This document shows, one piece after another, positions 1 through 12,115 of a stretch of 64,000 bases of DNA. This DNA comes from Molossus alvarezi. Its lineage: Eukaryota > Chordata > Mammalia > Chiroptera > Molossidae. Where the stretch lies: positions 992,001 through 1,056,000 of the forward strand of contig CM073886.1 in the NCBI GenBank assembly GCA_037176705.1. Direction: 5' to 3'. The position numbers and the translations under genes were made by a program. Below the pieces are notes generated by a model. The model had not been told where the DNA came from, made no database searches, and worked only from the letters and a program-made list of their open reading frames with translations. The number at the start of each line of letters is the position of its first letter. The stretch's first letter is position 1.

Positions 1-3000
1 CTCTCAGACCCATGATCCCCTGTTCTCTGTGTTCCACTCTAAGACCCATGGTCTCCACTGCTGTGAGCTCCACTCTCAGACCCATGGTCTCCCCTGCTCT
101 GTGCTCCTCTCTCAGACCCATGGTCTCCCCTGCTCTGTGCTCCTGTCTCAGATCCATGGTCTCCTCTTCTCGGGGCTCCTTTTTCAGACCCATGGTCTCC
201 CCTGCACTGGGCTCCTCTCTCAGATCCATGGTCTCCCCTTCTCTGTGCTCTTCTCTCAGACCCATGGTCTCCCCAGCGCTGTGCTCCTCTCTCAGACCCA
301 TAGTCTCCCCTGCTCTGTGCTCCTCCCTCAGACCCATGGTCTCCTCTGCTCTGAGCTCCACTCTCAGACCCATGGTGTCCCCTGCTCTATGATCCTCTTT
401 CAGACCCATGGTCTCCTCTTCTCTGTGTTGCTCTCTCTCTGACCCATGGTCTCCTCTGCTCTGTGCTCCTCTCTCAGACCCATGTTCTCATCTTCTCTGT
501 GCTCCTCTTTCAGACCCATAGACTCCTCTTCTCTGTGCCTCTCTCAGACCCATGGTCTCCCCAGCACTGTGCTGCTCTCTCAGACCTATGGTCTCCCCTA
601 GTCTGTGCTCCTCTCTCAGACCCATGGTCTCCTCTTCTCTGTGCTCCTCTCTCAGACCCATGGTTTCCTCTTCTCTGTGTTCCTCTCTCCGACCCATAGT
701 CTCCCCTTCTCAGTGCTACTCTCTCAGACCTATGGTCTCCCCTGCTCTGTGCTCCTCTCTCAGACCCATGGTCTCCTCTTCTCTGTGCTTCTCTCAGACC
801 CATGGTCTCCCCTGATCTTTGCACCTCTCTCAGACTCATGCTCTCCCCTACTATGTGCTCCTCTCTCAGAACAATGATCTCCTCTTCTCTGTACTCTGCT
901 CAGACCCATGGTCGCCCCTGCTCTGTGCTCCTCTCTCCGACCCATGGACTCCTCTTCTCTGTGCCCCCTCTCAGACCCATGGTCTCCCCTGCTCTTTGCT
1001 CCTCTCTCAGACCTATGGCCTCCCCTGCTCTGTGCTCCTCTCTCAGACCCATGGTCTCCTCTTCTCTGTGCTCCTCACTTAGACCCATGGTCTCCCCTGC
1101 TCTTTGCACCTCTCTCAGACCCATGGTCTCCCCTACTCTGTGCTCCTCTCTCAGACCAATGATCTCCTCTTCTCTGTGCTCCGCTCAGACCCATGGTAGC
1201 CCCTGCTCTGTGCTCCTCTCTCAGACCCATAGACTCCTCTTCTCTGTGCCCCCTCTCAGACCCATGGTCTCCACTGCTCTGTGCTCCTCTCTCAGACTTA
1301 TGGTTTCCTCTTCTCTGTACTCCTCTCTCAGACCCATTTTCTCCCTTGCTCTGTGCTCCTCTATCAGACCCATGGTCTCCTTTTCTCTGGGCTCCTCTGT
1401 CAGACCCATAGACTCCTCTTCTCTGGTCTCCTCTCTCAAACCCATGGTCTCCTCTTTTTTTTACTCCTCTCCCAGACCCATGGTCTCCCCTGCTCTGTGC
1501 TCCTCTCTCAGACCCATGGTCTCCTCTTCTCTGTACTACTCTCTCAGACCCATGGTCTCCCCTGCTCTGTGCTCCTCTCTCAGACCCATGGTCTCCTCTT
1601 TTCTTTACTCCTCCAGACCCATGGGCTCCTGTTCTCTGTGCTCCTCTCTCAGACCCATGGTCTCCCCTTCTCTGAGCTCCTCTCTCAGATCCATAGTTTA
1701 CCCTGCTATTTTCACCTCTCTCAGACCCTAGGTCTCCCCTGCTCTGTGCTCCTCTCTCAGACCCATGTTCTTTCTTGCTCTGTGCTCCTCTCTCGGACCC
1801 ATGGTCTCTTCTTCTCTGAGCTCCTCTCTCTGTCCCATCGCCACATCTTCTCTGTGCTCCTCTCTCAGACCCATGGTCTCCCCTGCTCTGTGCTCCTCTC
1901 TCAGACCCATGGTGTCCCCTGCTCTGTGCTCCTCTCTCAGACCCATTGACTCCTCTTCTCTGTGCCCCTCTCAGACCCATGGTCTCCCCTGCTCTGTGCT
2001 CCTCTCTCAGACCGATGGTCTCCCCTGCTCTGTTCTCCTGTCTCAGACCAATGGTCTCCTCTTCTAGGGGCTCCTCTGTAAGACCCATATACTCCTCTTC
2101 TTTGCGCTCCTCTCTCAGACGCATGGTCTCCTCTTCTCTGGGCTCCTCTCTCAGACCCATGGTCTCCCTTTTTCTGTGCTCCTCTCTCAGAACCATTGTC
2201 TCCCCTGCTCTTTGCTCCTCTCTCAGACCCATGGTCTCCCCTGCTCTGTGCTCCTCTCTCAGACCCATGGTCTCCTATTCTTGAGCTCCTCGCTCAGACC
2301 CATGGTCTCCCCTTATCTGTGCTCCTCTCTCAGATCCTTAGTCTCCCCTTCTCTGTGCTCCTCTCTCAGACCCATAGCCTCATCTTCTCTGGGCTCCTCT
2401 CTCTGAAACATGGTCTCTCCTGCTCTGTGCTCCTCTCTCAAACCCATGGTCTCCCCTGCTCTTTGCTCCTCTCTCAGACCCATGGTCTCCCCTTATCTGT
2501 GCTCCTCTCTCAGATCCTTAGTCTCCCCTTCTCTGTGATCCTCTCTGAGACCCATGGTCTCCCCTGCTCTGTGCTCCTCTCTCAGACCCATTGTCTCCCC
2601 TGCTCTTGCTCCTCTGTCAGACCCATAGTCTCCCCTACTCTGTGCTCCTCTCTCAGACCCATGATCTCTTCTCTGTGCTCCTTTCAGACCCATGGTCTCC
2701 CCTGCTCTGTGCTCCTCTCTCAGACCCATGGTCTCCCCTGCTCTGTGTTCCTCTCTCAGACCCATGGTCTCTCTTCTCTGTGCTCCTGTCTCAGACCATG
2801 GTCTCCCCTGCTCTTTAGTCCTCTCTCATACTCATGGTCTCCCCTGCTCTGTGCTCCTCTCTCAGACCCATGGTTTCCTCTTCTCTGGGCTCTTCCCTCA
2901 GACTGATGGACTCCCCTTATCTGTGTTCTTCTCTAAGATCCTTGGTCTCCCCTTATCTGTGCTCCTCTCTCAGACTCTTGGTCTTCCCTTGTCTGGGCTC

Positions 3001-3970
3001 CTCTCTCAGACCCATGGTCTCCTCTTCTCTGTGCTCTTCTCTCAGAGCCATGGTCTCCTCTTCTCTGTGTTCCTATCTCAGACCCATGGTCTCCCCTCTT
3101 CTGTGCTCCTCTCTCAGACCTATGGTCTCCACTGCTCTGTGCTCCTCTCTCAGTCCCATGGCCTCATCTTCTCTTTGCTCCTCTCTCAGACCCTTGGTCT
3201 CCCCTGGTCTTTGCTCTTCTCAGAGACCCATGGTCTCCCCTCTTCTGTGCTGCTCTCTCAGACCCATGATCTCCTCTCTGTGCTCCTGTCAGACCCATGG
3301 TCTCCCCTGCTCTGTGCTCCCCTCTCAGACCCATGGTATCCCTGCTTTTTGCACCTGTCTCAGACCCATGGTCTCCCCTGCTCTTTGCACCTCTCTCAGA
3401 CCCATGGTCTCGCCTGCTCTTTGCACCTCTCGCAGACCCATATTCTCCTTTTCTCTGGGCTACTCTCTCAGACCCATGGTCTCCCCTTCTCAGTGCTCCT
3501 CTCTCAGACCCATGGTCTCCCCTGCTCTGTGATCTTCTCTCAGACCCATGGACTCATCTTGTCTTTGCTCCTCTTTCAGACCCATAGACTCCTCTTCTCC
3601 GTGCCCCTCTCAGACCCATGGTCTCCCCTGCTCTGTGCTCCTCTCTCCGTCCCATGGCCTCATCTTCTCTGTGCTCCTCTCTCAGACCCATGGACTCCCG
3701 TGCTCTGTCCCGTCTCTCAGACCCATGATCTCCCCTGCTCTGTGTTCCTCTCTCAGACACTTGGTCTCCCCTGCTCTGTGCTCCTCCCTCAGACCCATAG
3801 TCTCCTCTTCTCTGTGCTATTCTCTCAGACCCATAGTCTCCCCTGTTCTGTGCCTCTCTCTCAGACTCATGGTTTCCTCTTCTCTGTGCTCCTCTCTCAT
3901 ACTCATGGTCTCCCTTGGTTTGTGCTCCTCTCTCAGACCCATATTCTCCTTCCACTGGGCTCCTCTGTCA
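1..3970. repeat. 36-bp minisatellite array (about 110 units)
   Basis: A pyrimidine-rich unit with core CTCTCAGACCCATGGTCTCC followed by CCTGCTCTGTGCTCCT or a TTCTCTGTGCTCCT variant repeats with a period of 36 bp from the first base to about 3970. Two main variants (CCCCTGCT and CTCTTCT after the core) are interspersed, and a minority of units are shortened by about 2 bp (for example around 540, 955 and 1240), which shifts frame. Because 36 is 12 codons, the array gives long open frames on both strands: a 428-residue frame at 2692-3978 (+) and a 397-residue frame at 1075-2268 (-), each with a 12-residue period. I see no splice, promoter or codon evidence for a protein. The array starts before the window, so its true length is unknown. 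Confidence 0.93.
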
Positions 3971-5931
3971 GGATATAATTCAGTATATCCAAGAGTGCAC
4001 CAGCAAGTCTTGTGTCTGTTTGTCTGGAACAAGAGAAAGAAACGTACACAGCTAAGTCTAAGTGTGATTACCCTTTACAATGGACATTTATTAAACACTT
4101 AACCAAAACAACAGATGCTTTGAGGATCCTCACGCTCTAGGCTTCATGGAAGTGACTTTTGTGCCACTGAAGTGAAGAGTTCTGATACAGTTCATTTGGA
4201 ATAGGTTTGGTTTGTATACACTCTCCTACAAACAAACTAGAGTGGAAAGTATGTCTAAGGACCTATCAAAAGTTAGGTTGCCACATTACCTTAAATCAAC
4301 ACTTTCCACAACTGTACTAAGAACACATAATCTGAAAAACAGTACAACAGTGGTGGTTCCATGACGTGTGAACTGGGTATAGCCCTAGAATCTTTTTCTC
4401 AATATTTGGATATTATTGGAAGAACGTTGTCTATTGGAACACAGTTCTTTGAAGAGAGAGCCACTAAACAGTCAATTGGACACTGCAACCGTATTAAGTT
4501 TTGCATTCTGCTCTTGAACTGAATGTTAGTATATTATTCTGCACAGAAAGAAGACCAGTCATGAACACTTTTGACTATGCCAGTGTATTCCCATAGGTGC
4601 TTCGGGGAAATAGTCTTGAAACAAGTGAATCCATGACCATTGTTCAAAGACTGACACTCCCTCTTTTAAATTGATCACTTTTTTGTTATAATGGCTGGAA
4701 TAAGGGGATTGATTACTTGTCAGTTATCTAGAAATTGGCTGAATTTGTCACAGGGACTTATAAAGATAGGTTCAGGAGATTCCATTCATGAACAAGGTAT
4801 AATTCCAGCATTTCACAAGGATGGAAAGCGTTTACTTTGAATTCTCAGGAGAAAACAGGTATCTACTCCTTATGTTTTTTGAGGAAATCGGTACAAACAG
4901 TGAAATATATGATGGATCCAAGAATGACAATTATTCATTCGGTAACAACTGTAAGAATGTGTGTAGAACTGAATAGGGTATAGATTTCCATGTCCTGAAC
5001 ATTGCTCTAACCAATGTGTTTGATTTCTGCAGCCCAGCATTTATTGGATATCAAGATGACTCCTAGACACATCCAGGCAAACAACACATATGCAAGACTA
5101 AAAGGTAGTATGTTGAAAGGCTGCCTCATCAACTAGTACAGGTTGACTTTTCTGGTCACATAGGAAAGAAGGCAGACACCTGCATTTACTTACAACACTG
5201 TTCAACACTCCAATGGAAAGTATGCCCGGCACACCGGGCATAATTCTTGTGTAAGTAATTGAAATGGATACCCAGGTCCACTGCACAAGTGCATTTTCTC
5301 TAGAACACTCCTCTTGTTCTAATTCACAGAGATGTTCAATGTGAAAAACCCTTGGTATTGTCAGTGTCTTCCAATTCATGGATTTACTCCTTGCATGTAG
5401 ACAACCAATGTTTCAACTACATCACTTTACATGTGTTCAGTTTCACTGTTTCAAGAATGCACATGTGTAACACCAGTAGTAATCAATCTTTCCATTGATT
5501 CAGTCTTGACCATAGGTTGGTTCACTGTTCTGAGTAAGAATCATGCGAAACCAACTGCTACAGCAGAAACCAAACTTTTTCCAAGTATCGCCTTCAAAAA
5601 TGGGCTTCAATACGATCCAATCTTTGAAACCATGAACAACACAGAACACAAAAAGGGATAACTTTGGATTCTACACATAAGTGTGCTCTGTCCTAGTTGT
5701 TCTTTCCATGATATGACTGGATCCCTCCACAAAACGAGGAGAGTGTACATTAAAGTGTTTATGTTACTCAAGATCTGTGCATTAACTGAACCCAAATGGA
5801 AATATTCAATCATTCCAACAGTTGTTTGACTAGAACATGTTTGTTCACACTTTCCCTACAAAGGTGCCTAACTTCCCAAGGAAAAACATGCCACTGAGTG
5901 AATGTGGCCCCTGGCTCTCACAGAATTTTGC
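3971..5931. repeat. 1.96-kb tandem unit, copy 1
   Basis: This is the first full copy of a long tandem unit. It begins abruptly after the 36-bp array near ATAATTCAGTATATCC and realigns with 5932 onward at an offset of about 1961 bp, with a few percent mismatch by eye. It is AT-rich and has no recognised transposon ends. It carries a small plus-strand open frame at 5431-5661 (76 residues) that is also open in copy 2. The unit could be a macrosatellite monomer or a duplicated, decayed gene fragment. I do not recognise the protein. Confidence 0.88.
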
Positions 5932-7897
5932 CCATAATTCAGTATACCCAAGACTACACCAGCAAGTCTTGTGTCTCTTTGTCTGCGACAAGAGAAAGAA
6001 ACTTACACTGCTAAGTTTAAGTGTGATTCCACCTTTACAAATGGACATTTCTTAAACACTTAATTAAAACGACATATGCTTTGAGGAGCATCACGCTCTA
6101 GGCTTCATGGAAGTGACTTTTGTGCAACTGAAGTGAAGAGTTCTAACACAGTTCATTAGGATTAGGTTTGGTTTGTATACACTCTCCTACAAACAAACAA
6201 AAAAGAGTGAAAAGTATGTCTAAGGACCTATCAACAGTTAGGTTGCCACATTATCTTAAATCAATACTTTTCACAACTGTACTAAGAACACGTAATCTGA
6301 AAAACAGTACAACAGTGGTGGTTCAATGACGTGTGAACTGGGTAGAGCCCTAGAATCTTTTTCTCAATATTTGGATATTATTTGAAGAAGGTTGTTTATT
6401 GGAACACAGTTCTTAGAACAGAGAGCCACTAAACAATCAATTGGACACTGCAACCGTATTAAGTTTTGCATTCTGCTCTTGAACTGAATGTTATTATATT
6501 ATTCTGCACAGAAAGAACACCAGTCAGGAACACTTTTGACTATGCCAGTGTATTCCCATAGGTTCTTTTGGGAAATTGTCTTGAAACAAGTGAATCCATG
6601 ACCATTGTTCAAAGACTGACACTCCCTCTTTTAAACTGAAAACTTTTCTGTTTTACTGGCTTGAATAAGAGGATTGATTACTTGTCAGTTATCAAGAAAT
6701 AGGCTGAATTTGTCACCAGGAATTATAAACATTGGTTCAGGAGATTCCATTCATGAACAAGGTACAATTCCAGCATTTCACAATGATGGAAAGTGTTTAC
6801 TTTGAATTCTCAGGAGAAAACGGGTATCTACTCCTTATGTTTTTTGAGGAAATCGGTTCAAACAGTGAAATATATGTTGGATCCAAGAATGACAATGATT
6901 CATTCGGTAACAACTTTAAAGAATGTGTGTAGAACTGAATAGGGTATGGATTTCCATGACCTGAATATTGCCCTAACCAATGTGTTTGATTTCTGCAGCC
7001 CAGCATTTATTGGATATCCTGATGACTCCCAGACACTTCCAGGCAAACAACACATATCCAAGGCTAAAACGGAGTATGTTGAAAGGCTGTCTCATCAACT
7101 AGTACAGGTTGACTTTTCTTGTCACATAGGAAAGAAGGCAGACACCTGCATTTACTTACAACACTGGTTAACACTCCAATGGAAAGTATGCCCTGCACCC
7201 CGGGCATAATTAGTGTTTAAGTAATTGAAATGGATACCCAGGTCCACTGTACAAGTGTATTTTCTCTAGAAGCCTCCTCTTGTTCTAATTCACAGAGAGG
7301 TTCAATGTGAAAAACCCATGGTATTGTCAGTGTCTTCCAATTCATGGAATACTCCTTGCATGTAGACAACCAATGTTTCAACTACATCAATTTACATGTG
7401 TTCAGTTTCACTGCTTCAAGAATGCACATGTGTAACACCAGTAGTTATCAATCTTTCCATTGATTCAGTCTGGACCATAGGTTGGTTCACTGTTCTGAGT
7501 AAGAATCATGGGAACCCAACTGCTACAGCAGAAACCAAACTTTTTCCAAGTATCGCCTTCAAAAATGGGCTTCAATACGATCCAATCTTTGAAACCATGA
7601 ACAACACAGAACACAAAAAGGGATAACTTTGGATTCTACATATAAGTGTGCTCTGTCCTAGTTGTTCTTTCCATGATATGACTGGATCCCTCCACAAAAC
7701 GAGGAGAGTGTACATGAAAGTGTTCATGTTACTCAAGATCTGTGCATTAACTTAACCCAAATAGAAATAGTCAATCATTCCAACAGTTGTTTGACTAGAA
7801 CATATTTGTTCACACTTTCCCTGCAAAGGTACTTAACTTCCCAAGGAAAAACATGCCACTGAGTGAATGTGGCCCCTGGCTCTCACAGAATTTTGCC
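5932..7897. repeat. 1.96-kb tandem unit, copy 2
   Basis: This second full copy follows copy 1 head to tail; the next copy starts about 1966 bp further on. It carries plus-strand open frames at 6732-6932, 6946-7209 and 7396-7626. The last two are in the same reading frame (starts 450 bp apart), separated by several stops. The 7396-7626 frame matches the 5431-5661 frame of copy 1 at almost every residue. A short run near 6870 (EIYVGSKNDN; EIYDGSKNDN in copy 1) loosely resembles a CUB-domain segment, but that is a guess. Confidence 0.88.
6946..7626 (+). pseudogene. possible decayed coding sequence inside the 1.96-kb unit (unidentified)
   Basis: Two open stretches, 6946-7209 (87 residues) and 7396-7626 (76 residues), share one reading frame and are separated by stop codons. 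Equivalent sequence in copy 1 (about 4980-5661) is similarly broken, except that the last 76-residue stretch stays open in both copies. The stretches contain cysteines and look less biased than random AT-rich translation. I cannot name a family. Openness in both copies may simply reflect recent duplication. This entry is a prompt for a protein search, not a gene call. Confidence 0.2.
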
Positions 7898-8310
7898 CAT
7901 AATTCAGTATATCCAAGACTGCACCAGCAAGTCTTGTGTTTCTTTGTCTGGAACAAGAGAAAGAAACTTACACTGCTAAGTTTAAGTGTGATTACACCTT
8001 TACAAATGGAAATTTCTTAAACACTTAAACGAAACAACATATGCTTTGAGGAGCCTCACGCTCTAGGCTTCATGGAAGTGACTTTTGTGCCACTGAAGTG
8101 AAGAGGTCTAACACAGTTCACTTGGAATAGTTTTGGTTTTTACACACTCTCCTACAAACAAACTATAGTGAAAAGTATGTCTAAGAACCTATCAAAAGTA
8201 AGGTTGCCACGTTACCTTAAATCAATACTTTCCACAACTGTACTAAGAACACGTAATCTGAAAAAGAGTACAACAGTGGTGGTTGAATGTCATGTGAACT
8301 GGGTGTAGCA
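7898..8310. repeat. 1.96-kb tandem unit, partial copy 3
   Basis: The first ~410 bp of the unit recur here, aligned with the starts of copies 1 and 2. The match ends at about 8310, just after a segment equivalent to GTGTGAACTGGGTATAGC at ~4366 of copy 1, where the sequence switches abruptly to the CpG-rich unit. This is a clean rearrangement breakpoint between two unrelated tandem-repeat families. Confidence 0.85.
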
Positions 8311-9079
8311 CAAGCGGATGGCAGAGGCTTTTCCCTTGCCAGCCCACTGAACATCTTCGTGGTGGAAAAAGAGGATGCGATCTCCTCTACCTTCTCAGAG
8401 TCTCTGCCCGGGCCTACGCCGCACACTGACACAAAGTCGATGAAGGGGTCCAGAGCACTGCGATATTGAAATGTTTTATTGACTTATCATTTATTTGTAT
8501 TCTGCAAAAGGCCAATGAGGGGGAGAGAGAGGGAGGCAGGGAGCTAGCGAGGGAGGTGTGGAGGCCTGTGTGTGTCTGTGTGTGAGTGAGGGAGGGAGTG
8601 TCTGTGAGTGTGTGCCTCTCTCCTGCCCGCTTCCGGGTCTGCCCGCAGAACCAGGGTCACGCGAGCGAGGCACCGAACGCGGACGACTTGCCGGTGACGC
8701 GTGACCGCGCCATCACCGGCGGCCCTGGCCGCCCATTGCCTGGGCGACTGGAGAGATGGCTTGCGGGGCACCGAACTTCGCGCCTGCAACGGAGAGCGAC
8801 CGGGTCCACCAGTGGACCGGATCTCTGACGGGCCGTGACTGGGAGCAGCTGTGTGTGTGGGTGTGTGTGAGTGCGTGTCAGTGGATGTGCGTGTGTGTGT
8901 GTCAGTGTGGGGGGGCGTGGCCAGCTACCGTTGGCCTGGTGTGCTGTGGGCTGGGCGGGCGCGGGCGGATCAGGAAGTAAATATTAACGCGTTGATTCGA
9001 TTGACTTACGTTTCAAAAGTACTTATTTCACCTAAGACCCTACAGGTCCCACCTCTCTGAAAACAGTTGCAGTGTGTAC

Positions 9080-9457
9080 CAGGACCGTTTCCACTCCTGT
9101 GGATGGTTGAGGGATCGGCGGCGCCGGCGAAAACCCCCGGCGACCCGGCCAGGCTTCTCTGCCCACAGCAGGTGTTCTCCGCCGAAACCGAGATCGCACA
9201 GAGAAGCTGCCTCCCCGCTCTGAGGAAATCCCCAAATCCGCCCGGGGAACCGCTTGACCGACTGACCTTCCTCGGCACAGGAGGGGCATAGGGGAGCGGT
9301 CACTTCCAAGACTCCCCGAAGGTCCCTGTCCTGCAAGACAGGAGAGCTCTATCAGACTAGGGGGGTGAGAGAGAGGAGGAGAGGGAGACGGGTTCGGGGC
9401 GGGAAAGAGAGAGAGGGAGAGAGAGAGGTAGACAGACAGAGAGAGAGAGAGAGAAAA

Positions 9458-9510
<53 letters not shown>

Positions 9511-10320
9511 CAAACCAGTGAGGACACAAGACAAGTGTCCCAATCACATTCCCGCTGCCGAGGTTCGAGCAGGAGCCCGGGCTCCTGAGCGCTGGGCCAC
9601 GCGTCTCCGTCGCCCTGTTAGTCAGGATGCGGTGCGATCCGGCTGGCCTCACTGTGACGCGTGGCAATCGCGCAGCACCTGCCCGGTGGCGGCTTTGATA
9701 AGCTCCACACAGAGGAGGTTGACAGCTGGCCCGGTCTGCGCTCAGGGGGAAAGGCCTTAAGGACGGGGGCGGGGCGAAAGGGGCGGGGCCGCGGAAGTCG
9801 TGGGTGATGGCAATTAGCAGCGCCCCTGGGCACCAGGGAAATGGAAGGCGGTGTGTAGGGGCAGAGTAGGGGTAAAGGACACATGGCAGTACCTGCAATG
9901 AAAACTGCTTTCACGGGCCTGAGAAATGCAGGTGGGGGCCTCATCCCTTACACTTACTTCTTGACACCTGTGTCGTGTGGAAACGGAATCTACGTGAGTC
10001 GGCTACTCCAAATCCGAGCTGTGTCGTCCGTTTGCTTCTCCTTTTTACACATGTCCACTTTCCCTAGACTAAAAAGGGATTTGGTGGACTGAAGAGGGTG
10101 ACAGAGGGGTTCCTGGCAGGACACCGCGAACAACTCCTCTGGAGGGCCCGGACCGGGCGGGGCAAACCCCCCAAAAGTCCCGCCCTAGGCGAACGCCCCC
10201 CTCCACCCCTGTGTTTTGGCCGCCGCCCCGACAACCCACATAGCTCCGGTCCAATGGAGAAGCGGCAGATGTGTTCCATGGGACACCCCACTACTGCTCG
10301 GCCTGCCTGCCGCCAGCTTC
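9080..10320. promoter_or_regulatory. CpG island in copy A with GC boxes
   Basis: CpG is dense and G+C high throughout. At 9764-9794 there are closely spaced GGGGCGGGGC-type GC boxes (Sp1/KLF consensus), the usual content of a TATA-less mammalian promoter. No transcript direction can be deduced from sequence alone. The island is duplicated at 14750-15990. It may be an active promoter or simply a CpG-rich satellite that escapes methylation. Confidence 0.5.
9398..9508. repeat. (GA)n microsatellite, copy A
   Basis: This is a purine tract dominated by GAGAGA with a few interruptions. Its reverse strand produces serine/leucine-rich spurious ORFs. The counterpart in copy B (15073-15182) is longer. 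Confidence 0.9.
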
Positions 10321-11275
10321 CCGGGGACCAGGGGCCCTACCATTTGGGCACCGCGAAGCTTTCGCCCCCACTCCTCCCCTTGCCTTGCCTTGGAATCTCT
10401 GCCAAGGGCAAGAGGTGCGGCTGGGCCAGGAGGAGGCCTACTAGGGAAACTTCTCTGCCACCAACCGCTAGTTCCTGTTCTCCTGTGGGGGATCTTGGTG
10501 TGACTCCACATTGGTTATTGTTGCGGTGAGTGTGTGGGGAAAGCCAAAGAGAATAAACTCATTAGGTGTTTCAGAGTTCCCTCTTCCCGCTCCCTCCTTC
10601 CCTCCCACTTGACCATACCCCGTGCCCCCCCCCCCACTCCCTCCAAAAGTCGACCTGAGCTCCAAATGGGACCTGCACCGCTCACAGACGCCAGAGAGGG
10701 GGGACTGGACGATCCCCTGAATCACCGGGAGAGGGCTGTCCCCAGCCTGGATCTTTGTGTTCTCATGGAGAAGGAGGTGGAGGAGACACTGCCCATAACA
10801 TCTGTCTGGAAGTTTTTGTTTGAAGTTCCTCGCCTAGATGATCCTGGTGCAGTTGGACTCGAAAGGCCTCCCCTTTTCTTTGCTGTAGTTCCTGGGAAGG
10901 CCCTGCGTTTTGTGTCCATTGGTTGCTTGGTTGCTTGGTTCATTCCTTTACACACTTCTTTCCTCCTCCCTCGCTCCCTCGCTCCCTCCCTCCCTGCTGT
11001 CCCAACAACTTCAGGATGATTAGCACTAAGGGGTGTCTGAATTCTCCTCCTCTCCCCTTCCGTGCCTCCTCCCCTGCTGCACATTACTGTGACAAGTAGA
11101 GTTTGTTAGCCTTGTTCTCAAGATAAGGCCCTGCTACACACGTCCCGTCCCGCAAAGCTCTTTGGCTTTGTTTAACACGCCTGCCTCGGTTTCTTTATTC
11201 CTCTTCTCCCAAAATTTTTCTGGCATTTCAGTGTCCAACTGCAAATCAAGGAAATACCCTGGGTGAGGATTAACT

Positions 11276-11420
11276 GAAGCACCAGCACCAGCATCAGCAC
11301 GAGCAGCACCAGCAGCAGCAGAAGCACCACCACCACCACCACCACCAATAACACCATCAGAAGCAGCTGCAGCAGCATCTGCAGCAGCACCAGCACCAAC
11401 ACCAACACCAGGACCAGCAA
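11276..11420. repeat. (CAN)n trinucleotide tract, mainly CAG/CAC
   Basis: Runs of CAGCAC, CAGCAG and CACCACCAC continue for about 145 bp with few interruptions. It is a potentially unstable trinucleotide array. The open frames across it are explained by the repeat. Confidence 0.88.
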
Positions 11421-12033
11421 CCACAAAGAATGACTCAAAAAACTCATCAGACTCAAAGATTACCCGTCAGGTCCCGGGGTGAATGCTGTGGAAGGGCAGG
11501 AGACACATAGGGGGACCCTCTCTGACACATGCACGAACTCCCTGACTTTCAAAGAGAGGGATTTTTGATTTCCTGACTCGTTTCTAGGTTCTCATTGCAG
11601 GGTAGTGAATATACACATCACCTATGAACTAAGATCTGAACCCTTTTAAGAAAACACAGTTCACTGACATCGAGTACATATGTTCAGGTCCTCCTGCTGG
11701 GGTCCTCCTTTGGGGTGATGTTTCAAGCAACCCCGGGATCACGACTTAGGAGTCAGGGCATCCCAAGGTGAGGACCGTGTGTGTGCCTGTGCGTGTGCGT
11801 AACAGGGGCCACATACACATAGGAACACAGGCGAGCTCAGCGGAGGCCTGTGTAGTGGCCCCACAGACTCAGAGACCTCCACTAAACTCAAAGGATGGTC
11901 CGAACTACAAAGGTGTTAACTACATTCACTTGATGGGGTGGGGGCGGTGCCCCTGTCCTAGGCCCGGACCTACCCTTGGAAATCGGTGGGTGGAGGGAGG
12001 ATTGGTCTGTCCTGTCTGTCCAGTTCAGTCCTC

Positions 12034-12115
12034 AGCATCCATCCATTCATCCATCCATCCATCCATCCATCCACCCACCCACCCACCCTCCCAACCATCT
12101 ATCCCTCCATCCATG
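12034..12115. repeat. (CCAT)n/(CCAC)n tetranucleotide tract
   Basis: ATCCATCCATCC units pass into CCACCCACCC and then degenerate CCATC units. It is a plain microsatellite within the A-B interval. Confidence 0.88.

Larger units (their letters stand above)
8311..10985. repeat. CpG-rich 2.68-kb duplicated unit, copy A
   Basis: This GC-rich segment reappears at 13969-16680 with an offset that drifts from about 5659 to 5676 bp through microsatellite length differences. In order it holds an AT-rich GATATTGAAATGTTTTATTG block near 8460, a GT-rich stretch (8560-8910), a CpG-dense core (about 9080-10300), a (GA)n tract and paired GC boxes near 9770. It ends in a CCCTCC-rich tract. Several ORFs are open in both copies (for example 143 residues at 10098-10529 and 15772-16203), but their low complexity and the recent duplication make them weak gene candidates. 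I do not recognise the unit as a known gene or transposon. Confidence 0.85.

Noticed and set aside
1075..2268. 397-residue minus-strand ORF and the 428-residue plus-strand ORF at 2692-3978
   Set aside because: Both are simple 12-residue periodic translations of the 36-bp minisatellite. The same array gives open frames on both strands, so openness carries no coding evidence.
9032..9898. 288-residue minus-strand ORF with long serine/leucine runs (also 14703-15218 and 15028-15618)
   Set aside because: The runs are the (GA)n microsatellite read in reverse, and the rest is GC-rich CpG-island sequence. The open frames differ in extent between copies A and B.
10098..10529. 143-residue ORF open in both CpG-rich copies (also 15772-16203)
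   Set aside because: Proline/arginine-rich translation of GC-rich DNA. Conservation of openness is expected from recent duplication. No domain or splice context is seen.
11134..11456. Alanine- and leucine/valine-rich minus-strand ORFs
   Set aside because: They are translations of the (CAN)n trinucleotide tract.
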